In this document: positions 1 through 11,131 of the stretch, piece after piece
How the letters are laid out: each line of letters begins with the position of its first letter
How positions within the stretch are numbered: position 1 is the stretch's first letter
Assembly (NCBI GenBank): GCA_963277665.1
Contig: OY728143.1
Location: forward strand, 229,453,591-229,517,590
Length of the DNA: 64,000 nt
DNA from: Viscum album
Lineage: Eukaryota > Streptophyta > Magnoliopsida > Santalales > Viscaceae
Reading direction: 5' to 3'
Notes under the pieces: generated by a model
Seen by the model: the letters and a program-made list of their open reading frames with translations, nothing else
Told to the model about the DNA's origin: nothing
Database searches by the model: none
Translations under genes and position numbers: made by a program

Positions 1-2372
1 ATGCATTAGATGATATTTTTGATGTCAATAAAAATCGGTTGGATGCTATAGATGAGCAGATAAAAGGGTATTAAAATAAATATTAACTAAAAGTATGATT
101 CATGGAGAAAATAGTATAATTAAATATATTATTATAAAAATAATGTGAAATTATTTGAATATCATTTAATGTGAATTGAGTTGGAAATAAATTTCATATC
201 CTTTTGAACTAACAATGATAATCTTTATATGAAGTCAAAAGAATATACCAATTTGAAATTTTTAAAAATTGTATTTCTTATCAAAATAATCAACTTCTGA
301 TTTTAATTCTAGGAAAATACCATACCCTAATTTATGTGAAATGCTTATGAAAATGATAAACCCAACATAATGAAAAAATATTTGTACTAATTCCAATTCT
401 TAGAGTTATACAGGTTGGAAAAACATTTTTCAAAAAAAATTGATGAAACATTTATTGAGACAGCCAAAAATTCCATGAAGGTGGACGAAATTAATAATGG
501 AATATATGGTTCCTCACAATGTTTCATAAAGGATGGTGTTACTTCTTGACAAAGGAAAGATACACGAACTAACTAAAATTCATGGAAAATTAAGAAGACA
601 ATGTTTAATAGCTCATAAATGTGTTGTGGAATGTTCGTATAGATGTATATGAGAGGTTTTTGTACCATTATATGGTATGGAATATAAATAAGGCCATTGT
701 TATTGGGATAAAAATTGTGTGGTGGTGTAAATTATGGAAATTATAGTGAACCCTCTAAGAAGAATAAAAATATATTCATATCTAATGTGCTTGAATATCT
801 TGAATATTTATATAGAAATTACAGAAGAAGCTATCATGGGGATGTGGAGTATTATATTATTTTTTCAAATTTTATTTTAGTTTAAATTAATTCTTATATA
901 CTATGAATTAAAATTAAAATGAATGGAATATAGTTTTTAAGTTCTCCAATAGGTGTTAAAAATGTAAGTCACAAAATGTAACCCACTAAAGATGAAAATA
1001 ATAAAAATATCACACCCAAGAAAATATGATTATTTTGTAGAAATAAAAGAATCTTAATTGATATGAAAATTAAATAAATGAAAATTTATATTATTTAAAT
1101 ATAACATATAAATTACTATGAATCAATCCAAGAAACAAATAAACACATTTTAATCATGTAATATACCTATGATTATGAAATTGAGGTTCACTTAAATTTA
1201 AAACCTAATGGTGGAATACCATAACATATAAATTTGAGTGAGTGATTTATGTTGGATAGATAAAAAAATAGGATGACAAAAAATGTTGATAAGGATTGGA
1301 GAAAATTTTATTTAAATGTAATAAATCATCAAACTATATGTGTACTACTAACATTACACAACAAAAGAGTAATGATAAACATTTTACTAAACAATTTATG
1401 AGTATTTGGATATGAAAATATGAATAATCAAGAAATATAGATGAAATAGAAAATCAGATATACACATGTGCACTGTTAAAGGGCGTTAGAAATAAAACAT
1501 TATATAATGTTATTGATAAACATTTTATGAAAAAGAAAGAAATATTTCTTAAGATGATTTGTTATTTGAAGAGGAAGTTTGAGAATAAAAATAATGAAAC
1601 AATAATATTGATAAAAATCTAGGTATGAGAAAAATGTATCTATACTCTTGATATAGTACATGATAAAATAAATTTACACATATTCCCTTATAAATTATTT
1701 ATAAGTTTACATTGATAAGTGAATTATAAGGTTATTTATTTTATGGGTATCCCTAATGTGAAAGATGATGGAGAAAAAACATGACTACTCTCAAATGCTA
1801 ATAATTTTAATTAAAATTTTAAAATTTTGATAAAGAAATAGCCACATCATTGCATGGGGAATATTAAATGTATTAATGATCTTGTGGGAAATACATCTAG
1901 ATGAAGATAAAAATTTAGACACTGAAAGTACAAACAAATGAAGATGATGTCATTTTGGAAGAATAAGGAATTTTTTCCTCCTATACAAAAAAACAACCAT
2001 ATCAATGAGTGAGTGGATCTTAACATCTGATTATAATGTAAAATTTTTTATAAATGTGTTTTTTGAGACACAGAGATATTTTAATAGATCAATATGTTCA
2101 ATATGTTACGTTGCACCAAACAATGAGCTTAAACAAAATACAAAATATTATTATTTTAAAAAAATAGTAATAAAATAGATATTAAATTAGAAGGTGTGGG
2201 TAATAATAAATATATTATGAAATAAATACTAATATCATATAAAATACATGTTTAATTATTTTCTAGAAATGAAAAAATGACATTTTTAATGTTATTTTAT
2301 TCTTTAAATATATGTATTCTTCAAAAAATGAATTTTATTAATTTCATTGAGAATATATATATATATATTATT
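1..2372. other. Unrecognised AT-rich flank of element A
   Basis: No coding frame, RNA gene or repeat family was recognised here. The same sequence occurs at 11,132-13,495. A TGTAACACCC-type LTR start, decayed here to TGAGACAC, occurs at 2,064 and is clear in the second copy at 13,190. The last ~309 bp may therefore be the beginning of an older LTR into which element A inserted. The rest could be internal sequence of that older element or unrelated intergenic DNA. Confidence 0.5.
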
Positions 2373-3278
2373 GTTGTAATATTTCTAAAATGTATAATAT
2401 AAAATTAAAATAATGTATTTATTTATCATTTCAAAATTATCTTAGGACATATTTTTAAAAATATTCTGAAAATTTTAATTTTTTAATGAATAGTGGAAAA
2501 TATCACTTTTTGTTAAAATGTAATTACTTTGGAGTAAATAAATCTATTTAAAATAACCATTTTATTTCAAATATGAATTAAATTAACAAAATTTATATAA
2601 ATTATATTTCAGCAAAAAATAATTTTAATTATCTTTATATTATATGTTATAAAATTTCTATTTATTGATTTAAAAGGAGATTTTTTTGATAAATGTTGTA
2701 AATTACGCAATGTTTCTCATTTTTAAGTAATTAATATAAATCCCTAATTATTATTGTTTTAAATTTAATTTATATATTATATATTATTAAATATTAATTT
2801 AATTTCATATAATGTTTATAATTTGTCATAGAGTAAATATGAAATCATTATTTACTTAAAAATACAGTCTTGAAGAAATACTTTTTATGCCACGTTTGCG
2901 GGATGTGTTTAAAATTTAATTTTCACAATTATGGGAATTTAATTTAATAAAATTGATTACATATTTTTAATAATAATTTCCATACTTTGTTTTTTGTTTA
3001 TTTTAATTTTTAGGTATAAAAAAGATTACATGGTAAAATAAAAAACATTTACTATAGTATAGGGTTACATAATGTAGTAAGATAATGTCTAAAGGTTAAC
3101 TATTAAAATAAATAAACTCTAAAACATTAAATGGGGTTCTTGATATGTTTTTACTCCTTGAAAATAATTTCATGAATTAATTTTTCACAAAATTTATGGG
3201 AATTAAATCCACCAAAATGTGGACGATTTTAAATATAAAATAATAATTATTTATTCACTTAAAACAACCCCCCTCAAG

Positions 3279-3286
3279 TATAAATA
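3279..3286 (+). promoter_or_regulatory. TATA box of element A LTR
   Basis: TATAAATA follows a C-rich stretch and is followed by ACCACCCC. The same layout appears in Element 1 LTRs (TATAAAA then ACCACCC at 16,467). The matching site in element B's 3' LTR, near 28,617, has decayed to TTTAAATA. It is the likely Pol II promoter separating U3 from R. The equivalent region is deleted from B's 5' LTR. Confidence 0.6.
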
Positions 3287-5110
3287 CCACCCCTCGCCAT
3301 CCAATTTCAGCTAAAAATACTTCTATCTATATTAATATATAATAACATATCTCTTTCCCACACTCCCCAATTACTAGTTTTACTTTTACTACACAAGGAC
3401 CAAATCCCAAGTCTTTAAGGGATCCTTCAATGTGGTGATATTAAAGAGGTAATTTTCTCAAACCACCTCTCTTAATTTCATTTATTTTCGTACCTTATCC
3501 TAACCTCCATACTAAAATAAGGAATAAAAAATTCACAAAAATTTTCTTACTTCAATTTAATTTTTTTAATGTAATATCTTATATCTATCACTTTTATTAC
3601 CTCTTCTTGTTCAAAGAAACAATAACATTGTGAAAATTATTGTGACAAACCATTTCTGTGAATAACGATTTTTCATTTCCCATTACCATCTCCAAGGATG
3701 GTCATAAAAGTATTATTATGGTAAAATAATATTTTAATTAGTATATTATAACCTATTTCATGATGAGGAACTAATATATATACATAATATCAAATAAAAT
3801 GAAACTAGTTTGCGATGGTTAGAAAATCTCCAAAATAAACAAAAACATTTATCATTATAAATTTTTCAAATGAATCATACCTATGTCAAATAGATAAATT
3901 TTATATTGGGAAATTGAAAAAATATTTAACTAAGTTATTACCATTTAATTTAACATATGTAGTTTCATATACATTATACAAAAATATCCATAATTGTATG
4001 CAATTAAACAGATTAAGAAACCATGAAACAAACACACATGAAACAATGGAAATAATTAAATATCATTAATGAATGTATTGTGTCATTTTATAAAAGTATA
4101 AACTAATCTATTATAAATAATAAAATTTTTCATAAATTCTTCAATTAAATTATTCAAACCATCATAAAAGAGATTAATGTATGAAAATGTAGATGGAATC
4201 AAGAGGTGATTGATTTTATAAAAAATCGCATTGATGGGGTGAAACATAATCTTCCTTGATTATGTCATGCTAATATTACATGTGAAATTAATTATTATTG
4301 TATTATATTTTATATTACACTCTATTTAGGTATTTTCAGAAGACAAAAATAATCTAATTGTTTTAATAATTCTCACTTAAATGATATAATATTTATAAGG
4401 GACTTTCAATAAAAATTTAAATTTTTAAATTTTCCCTTAATACACTATATTATTCAGTGTCATACATTTTATAATTGTATAAAAATATATTTACTATTAT
4501 TAATGATATTTCAATGTAATTTTTAATTATTTTTCACTTTTACAAAATGGGTTTAAATATATAATTTATCATTTTATAAACAAGTTCCTTTGAGGCATTT
4601 CTGAGAAAAAACACAGAAGGACTATTTTTTTAAATTATATGGAAAGCTCATATTTTCTATCCATTAGGACACAATAATATTCTTAGGAATACATTAAATG
4701 GTTGCAATGATCTTTTCAAATTGAAATTTTTACTTTATAATTGTGTACTGTTTTAAACATAAGTTATTTTCAACATCAAAATAGGTATTTTCATCAATAA
4801 TTTATCAAAGATCACATTAAATATAATTTCATCTATGCCAATAACCTTTGTTAAATATTATGATTTACTATTATTGATATATTATGACACCATATTCAAA
4901 ATTTGAATTAATGGTTTATGATCAGTTTGATTGGGGATCTAATATTTTTATAACACTCACCATATTAATCAAGATGATTTGTAATTATGTCCATTTCATT
5001 TGGGTAAATATTAAAAAAAAAATTTCAGTTTTAATAAGAATGGTTGTGTTGACTATATTTCACCCTTTCCTAAAAAAATGATTTTGTAATGAATGAAACT
5101 GGTGGGGACC

Positions 5111-5113
<3 letters not shown>

Positions 5114-5148
<35 letters not shown>
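5114..5148. repeat. (TA)n microsatellite, about 17 units
   Basis: An uninterrupted alternating T/A run of about 35 bp inside element A's LTR. The matching place in copy 2 (about 15,064-15,078) has only a short interrupted TA stretch, so expansion occurred in copy 1 after duplication. Confidence 0.9.
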
Positions 5149-5151
<3 letters not shown>

Positions 5152-5819
5152 CTTGATGCATTGGTAGGTCTCATGTGAAAAATTAGTTTTCCAAAGAAAA
5201 CCAGTTTGTACATAGTAGTTTTAAACTATATTATGAAGGGTCCTAATTGTACATATAATTTTGTCCAAACCTAATTTTATTGCACCAAGTAGTTTTAAAA
5301 TAGCATGTAAAAGGTAATGATGGTAGAGGTACCATGATTCTTGAGGTTATGGAGTCCAATAATGAATAATTTACATTGTTATGATTCTTGATATTATTAT
5401 CCATGGGATTTTAATTAATATAGTATCTCTGAATGAATTGCATTCTTTATTCTTATTTAAATGTATTTTGTTTCCAATCACATTCCTTACCATGTTTCTC
5501 ATTCTTATTGATACACGAGAACATCTTTTGTAGTTAACCCTTACATAGAATGTTTTCTTCTCCATTTATTATATATTATTTTTTCTAAGATAAAAGGAAG
5601 TGATTGATATTCTATATGTAGGGTTAAATAGTGGGGAATAATGATTTTATCATAGATAATATTTTTTCATGATTTAAATTGTAATTTTAATTTTGAATAT
5701 GTATCTAGTTTACTAAGGCTACTAAACTAATAGATACTTCAGTCTGTGATTTCTTGTATTTTCTTCCAATGTAATAAAGTAACCATCAATTCTAGGTTTT
5801 AGGGTCCATGGTCTATATA

Positions 5820-7837
5820 GATCATATTTGTTAAAATTTAGTAGAAAACATGGCAACTAGATTTAGGTAAACATTGATAGAGAAATAAAACCTATGAAAA
5901 ATTTGGAAATACTCCTAATAAAACCAGACTTATTTTTTGTGATTAGTTATATCAAAAATTTCAATATACATTGTGTAGTTTTGAGAATAAACATCATGTT
6001 TAGTAATTTTATGATATAATATAGTGAATTAAATTTTTTTGAAATTAATCCATCATGAAGGTATTAGGACCATATCAATGCATACAATCCATGAAGGGAT
6101 TTCCCATCTAGAATAATAATGAATCTAGAGCTATATCAGTAGCTAAAACTGTAGCTATAGCTAAATAACATATAACTATTCTAGGAAAAATGACTCAGGT
6201 TATGAGAAATAAACATACATGTATGGAATTTTATACAAATACACAATGTGGTGGAATAATTTTAGACAACTTCATAAATTAAATTCTTATACCCTTCAAT
6301 GGAACTATAAATTCATTTATTGTTAAAAAATGTATATATTCCTTAGTAAAGATATTTATCACCATGGGATATAATGAAAGAAATATTATTATTATAGAAA
6401 TTTATCTTATCTTGAGAGATTCTGATTAATGGTAGTACTTAATTCAAAACTCTATGGAGGATGAGATAATGTAAAACATGTCTTAGAATTATTTTATGGA
6501 ACTTTTCATAGAAAAATATTTTTGATGCGAATAGCGAGTGGATACAGAGATACAATTACTAAGTCTAAAACTAGAGGAGTATGAGAATATTATTAAGTAT
6601 GAAGCATACATTACACGTTCATAAAGGAATTCCACAAAAAAAATTATGTAATCCAAAGAGTATGATTGACCATTTATTTTATGGGATTAATCCCATTATT
6701 CTATTCAAACTAGTATTCCAAACATTCTAATCATACGAGGATATAATATCATGTTCCATAAACAAAGAGAATAAATTTTACATGTACTTTGGTTATGAAA
6801 TAAAGCAAGATAAAAATAATATAGAATGGAAGAAAATGGATAAAGGGGTAGAAAAGAAAAAAGGAATTTGACACATGTGATAATTATAGAAAGAAAAAAT
6901 ATGGTACTTGTTTGGAGGGAATGTGAGTTTTTTATAAGTATAGAGTTAATGACAACTAGGATCATGATTTCAAGGTAAAGAAAGAATATATGAAATGTTT
7001 CAACTGCTGGGAGATGGTGCAATTTAAAAATTAATTCCTCAAGAATCAAGGTAATATAAGGTAGATGATGGAAAGGGATCAATGTCCAGATTATTTTAAT
7101 AATACTATTGAAGTGGAATGATTACTCTTATTTTTTATTTGTATACCTAAAATATGTTGTAAAAGTATTCAATAGCTGATATTATCAAAACATTTAGGTA
7201 TTGTACAACTGTTCCTTTTCTTAATGTATTATGAAAGAATGTATCGAATTGCACTAATAAAAAAGATTTAGTTGAAAGTTGATGCCTTTGAAAACATAGC
7301 ATTGAGGGGGGGTTCCACTTTATATGATCTCAATCTTGAGATTATAATAAATATATGATTATGGGATAATATTGGCGAACATGAAAATTCATTTTTGATT
7401 TGTATGGTTTATGATAACATTGATAAATCTTAATACTTGCCTTGTTTTAAAGAAACATATCTTCAAATCGTTTTTTTATTTAAGGAATAAGGAATATTTC
7501 ATGTTTTCAATCAGTTTTTATAGTAATTTATATTATTACCATGTTTCAATAGAATAAATGATGAAGGTATTCACATATTGGTTATGTGATTAATATCTAC
7601 ATCATTTTTTGAGATAATAATGATAATTTGATTTTGAAAAGTTGAGAACCTTCTTTTGATTGTTTTGTATTTTAATTGTTTTGAAGGTTCATAATGGTAA
7701 CAATTTATTGAATTGTTTACATTGAACATTGGATGTGGTTTTAGAGATTAATGTATGACTTTACTTTATAAAGATTTACGTATATTTAATAATCAATGTC
7801 AATTATTTAGTTATTATAGATAGAGAAAAAAGGGAAG
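5820..7837 (+). mobile_element. Internal region of element A (gag only)
   Basis: About 2.02 kb lies between the two LTRs. The only coding trace is a Gag remnant at about 6,400-7,037. No protease, RT, RNase H or integrase similarity was seen, so this is a non-autonomous Ty3/gypsy derivative resembling the TR-GAG type. A purine run at about 7,822-7,837 directly precedes the 3' LTR homology and fits a polypurine tract. Another G-run sits at 7,306-7,312. No convincing primer-binding site follows 5,819. Confidence 0.6.
6400..7037 (+). pseudogene. gag: Decayed Gag of element A
   Basis: Translation from about 6,421 gives W-stop-YLIQNSMEDE followed by EIQLLSLKLEEYENIIKYEA. This parallels Element 1 Gag (WWYLIKN and EFIELKKKEVES), so it is a Ty3/gypsy capsid remnant. 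At 6,996-7,037 a CCHC zinc knuckle remains as CFNCWEMVQFKN then stop: the His is Gln and the last Cys is lost. Many stops interrupt it. Copy 2 carries a homologous remnant at 26,300-26,921 that shares the MVQ change and the knuckle stop. Confidence 0.7.
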
Positions 7838-8345
7838 TAATTTTAATCCCATTATGGATATTTTGATCCCCTAGTTTTATTGTATTTAAAATTTAATATT
7901 CATTTCTAAGATGAATTTTTGAGAATCTTACAAAAAGATTAAATTTTCAATGAATAATAAAAAATAATATTTTTTGTAAAAAATTAATTTCTTATCAATA
8001 AATTAATCAATATAAATGTATGGATATTTTTTAATATGATTTCAATTTAAATATGTATTATGTTGTTATATCTTATAAAATTATATATTTTTAATAAATA
8101 TTATATTTTATTTTAGAATATGTATATTTTTGTGTTTAAAATATTACTTTTTAGAAAATAGTTCTAAAGTACATAATGTTTGAACATTATTATGTAATTA
8201 AAATAACCAATAGTATAGAATAATTTTAATGAAACTTATAGATTATATTTCATTAAAAATTTATTATGATTCATTCAATGATAATTACTAGTCACAGAGT
8301 AAAAATAAAATCATCTTTCTCATGAAAAATACAATTCTTGAAAAA
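7838..8345 (+). mobile_element. Truncated 3' LTR of element A
   Basis: Only about 0.5 kb of the expected ~3.5 kb is present. It aligns with 2,373-2,880 of the 5' LTR and more closely, about 85% by eye, with B's 3' LTR at 27,720-28,205. The break near 8,345 is sharp, and the following sequence belongs to a different LTR. The missing ~3 kb was lost by deletion or by recombination with the next element. Confidence 0.6.
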
Positions 8346-9781
8346 CAAGACCCTTGGGTTCTTATGGTTTAGATATACTGGACTAATAAGGTTTGGTCAT
8401 GTGTTTGGGAATTTTGATTGGTATTATTATTAGAATAAAAACTATATTATTAATTTTTCACTAAATAAATAATTTCTTCATCATTAATGTATAAGCTATT
8501 ATGTTAATTATATATTTCAATAAAATTAAAAATAAATTATCATGATAAAGAAAAAAAATTGAGTTTTCAAATAAATATTTACCATCAAGTTTATATTCTA
8601 TATATCCTTATATGAAAAATGATTTAAATATTAATGTTGGAGTGAGACATATTTCAATTTTCTTTAAATAAAATAAATTAAATGTCTTAATCCCATCCAA
8701 GTGAGTTCCAATAAATTCCATTTAGACCCAAGTCTATTTTAGGTCAAAATATAATTATCCAATTATATTAACACAAGTGCTAAGATAATATTATAATATT
8801 ATTTTTACCCTTAATTAATTTATTTACCTTTTACTATGGTAAATAAAATTTACTCTGGTTACTATTCATAATGTATAAAAATAAAAGTAACCTATTTAGA
8901 AAATTTGGACCTCCTGATTCCAAATAAAGAATCCATTTTTTCAAATTCAAAACATATATGTTGAAGTAATTAATTTAAAATTAATCTTTTTGTTGAGAAA
9001 ATAGGTTTTAAAAGATAAAACATTTCAAAAGATTGAAATGTTTTTACCTATGAATTCAATGTAAAATTAATGCTAAGGATATAATTTATATTAAACAGTA
9101 AAAATGTATTCTATTTATACTTTAAAACCATTAAATATTATAATTTAACCATATAAATTATCTCTATGAAAAAATTTGTTTTGTGTAAAATTTAGTTTAT
9201 TTTTTTACTATTCATCAAAATATGAATGTTTTGAGAAAAATATCAAAAAACTATCTAAAGAAAAATTTAATATCCATATTAAAAATCAAAAGTTTATTTT
9301 TTCAAATTGAACTTATAAATGTGTCAAAGATGTGATTTTAAATTGGTGTTCCATCAAAATGCGGTAAAACTACATTTTTAAAAAAAATTATTTTATCTGA
9401 AAAAATTATTTTGCTCTCATATCATGTGTAATATGAATGATAATGTTATATAAAATTCAAAATGTTTTTAATACTATTCATAACAACTATTTTATATAAT
9501 ATTTTAATAATATATCATTATTTTGTGAAACTCAGTATTGTGTACCACGCATGGTATCGAGAAAGGTCGCTCTTGCGTGTAACGCAAGCCAAGTCAGTGT
9601 TGCTTGTAGTGCAAGATTCATTTGGTGTAGCTTAAAACCTAATCCAATATTAGTTTATTTTTACATAGATCAAACTCTATACCCATTGTTGAATTCTATC
9701 AAAATAACATGAAATTGTGTGTAACACAAGACATCAAATAAATTAAAAAATATATATCCCTTAAAATCTTGGGGTGTTATA
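8346..9781 (+). mobile_element. LTR 3' portion ending GGGGTGTTATA
   Basis: The segment ends with GGGGTGTTATA (9,771-9,781), roughly the inverted complement of the TGTAACACCC LTR start at 13,190. A decayed tRNA-Met primer site follows. Bases about 8,600-9,535 are homologous in inverted orientation to about 31,080-31,850 inside element C's 5' LTR. A GC-rich patch at 9,541-9,620 carries small palindromes. The 5' end cannot be fixed because the junction with element A is a rearrangement. Confidence 0.5.
9572..9729. repeat. Three small hairpin repeats in the LTR
   Basis: CTTGCG-TGTAA-CGCAAG lies at 9,572-9,588, CTTG-TAGTG-CAAG at 9,603-9,615 and TTGTG-TGTAA-CACAA at 9,715-9,729. The first and third share the loop TGTAA. 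The third looks like the first after C-to-T changes on both strands, so they are probably diverged copies of one palindromic unit. Confidence 0.6.
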
Positions 9782-9793
9782 GATATTAGGACC
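9780..9793 (+). other. Decayed tRNA-Met primer-binding site
   Basis: TAGATATTAGGACC can be aligned with the usual plant tRNA-iMet complement TTGGTATCAGAGCC with five differences, mostly transitions. Its place immediately after an LTR end supports the assignment. Confidence 0.45.
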
Positions 9794-11131
9794 TAGACTA
9801 TAGACAAGTGAAACATAGTTATGCTTTCCACGTCGTGATTTAAATAATTTTGAGAGAAATAAAAATATATTTTAATAATATCTTGGATATGAAAAAATGA
9901 TTGACTAGTTATGTGGAAGAGAAATGGGAGACCAGGATTAGTTCATGAGTGGAGAACACTTGAAGACTTGATACCCATTATAAAGAACACTACCATTCTT
10001 ATGTGAATATAGAGTGATATTTTTTAGATAAAACTCAACCAGATGCATAATATTGTGGTTCTATAGTTTAAGATAATAATAGTACTCTTAGTTTATAAAA
10101 AAAATAATTGCTTATTCTAACATTTATATAAATAGTAAGAATTTATGTATTTGTATAAAGATATATTTTAGAAAGGAGTATGTTTCCCTCAATATAGATG
10201 AAACTTGTAAAAAACCCTATGTGTTTCATTTTTTCATTATTATCATTGGATAAGGGAATAATTTTTCTATAAATATCATAATGATCCATACATACTAACC
10301 TATTATAGAGTATCGATCAATCGAAAGGAACCTAATTTTTTTACTGAATTTATTTTTAAATATTTTCACCAATAACTCAAACCCTTCCCAATATTCCTAC
10401 ACTATCCTCTTGGACTAACATATCATTTCAAAGCATAGGTTCCATATTATTATATATATGGGATTAATTTATGTTTAGTTTGTCTGATTTAGATAAAACA
10501 ATTATTTTCAAATTTTATTAATTTTTTTTGGAAGATAAAATGTTATAAAGATTCCATCTCTATAATATCATAAATATAACCCAAAATTAAATTTAATAGA
10601 TGATAGTTCATTTAGTGAAAACATTAATTCTTCAATACATCCAATAAATATTAAAATAAGAATAAAAATATAATTTATTTTATGTTAGTAATTTAAAATT
10701 TTATAAAATAAGACCCATAATTACTCTGTGTTAAATATATTTAATGTGGTACTAAAAAAATATGTATAAATTATTCTTCCAAAAAATCTTCATACATTGT
10801 GTCGGGCATCCGAGTTTGTTGAGTATGTTTAATTCTCTTGCTCTAAAATATAGGATTATATATGGAATATCCATTTTTCAATTTTTTGGGTATATACTAG
10901 GTTTTATCAATGGAAAACATTAATAAATCATATACTTAGATGTAGAAGCAGTTGAGATGGAAATCACATTGGATATAAAAGTACATATGCATGATAATTT
11001 CAAAAATCATATTGAGAAAAATTATTAATGTGATTAAATAAAAAAATGAAGTATTTTCTCTAATAAAATATATCTCACAATGGAGTTATATTGAAATTTT
11101 TTGTTTAATGACATTTATTAATTACTAATCC
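9782..11131 (+). other. Internal sequence downstream of decayed PBS, no gene seen
   Basis: About 1.35 kb lies between the primer-site-like sequence and the start of duplication copy 2. It is probably 5' internal sequence of the element whose LTR ends at 9,781. I see no gag or pol similarity and no open frame of note. It may continue into 11,132-13,189. Confidence 0.35.

Larger units (their letters stand above)
2373..5819 (+). mobile_element. 5' LTR of gag-only element A
   Basis: This ~3.45-kb LTR is bounded on the left by TGTAATATTT at 2,373 and on the right by GGTCTATATA ending at 5,819. Its length agrees with the ~3.49 kb reconstructed for element B's 3' LTR (27,720-30,636 plus 42,177-42,749). 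Features seen inside include a TATA box at 3,279, a splice-donor-like GAGGTAATTTTCTC about 165 bp further on, and a TA microsatellite. Identity to A's own 3' LTR fragment is low, perhaps 70%, so the insertion is very old. The left boundary is uncertain; an alternative start is 2,064. Confidence 0.6.
1..8345 (+). repeat. Large direct duplication, copy 1
   Basis: This segment is homologous, in the same orientation, to 11,132-15,739 plus 25,698 to about 28,205. Base 1 aligns with base 11,132, and the first 180 bases match at roughly 88% by eye. It holds an unrecognised flank (1-2,372) and LTR element A (2,373-8,345). Copy 1 keeps about 1.17 kb (about 3,221-4,387) that copy 2 has lost, and it lacks the Element 1 insertion. 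Homology stops abruptly near 8,345, in the middle of A's 3' LTR. The left limit of the duplication lies outside the window. Confidence 0.85.

Noticed and set aside
4884..5081. Open frame repeated at 14,834-15,097 with a similar N-terminal sequence
   Set aside because: It lies inside duplicated LTR sequence downstream of the promoter. Only the first ~35 codons are shared and the C-termini differ by frameshifts, as expected from duplicated non-coding DNA.
6705..7082. 125-codon minus-strand open frame
   Set aside because: It is antisense to the Gag remnant of element A, and the equivalent in copy 2 is only partly open.
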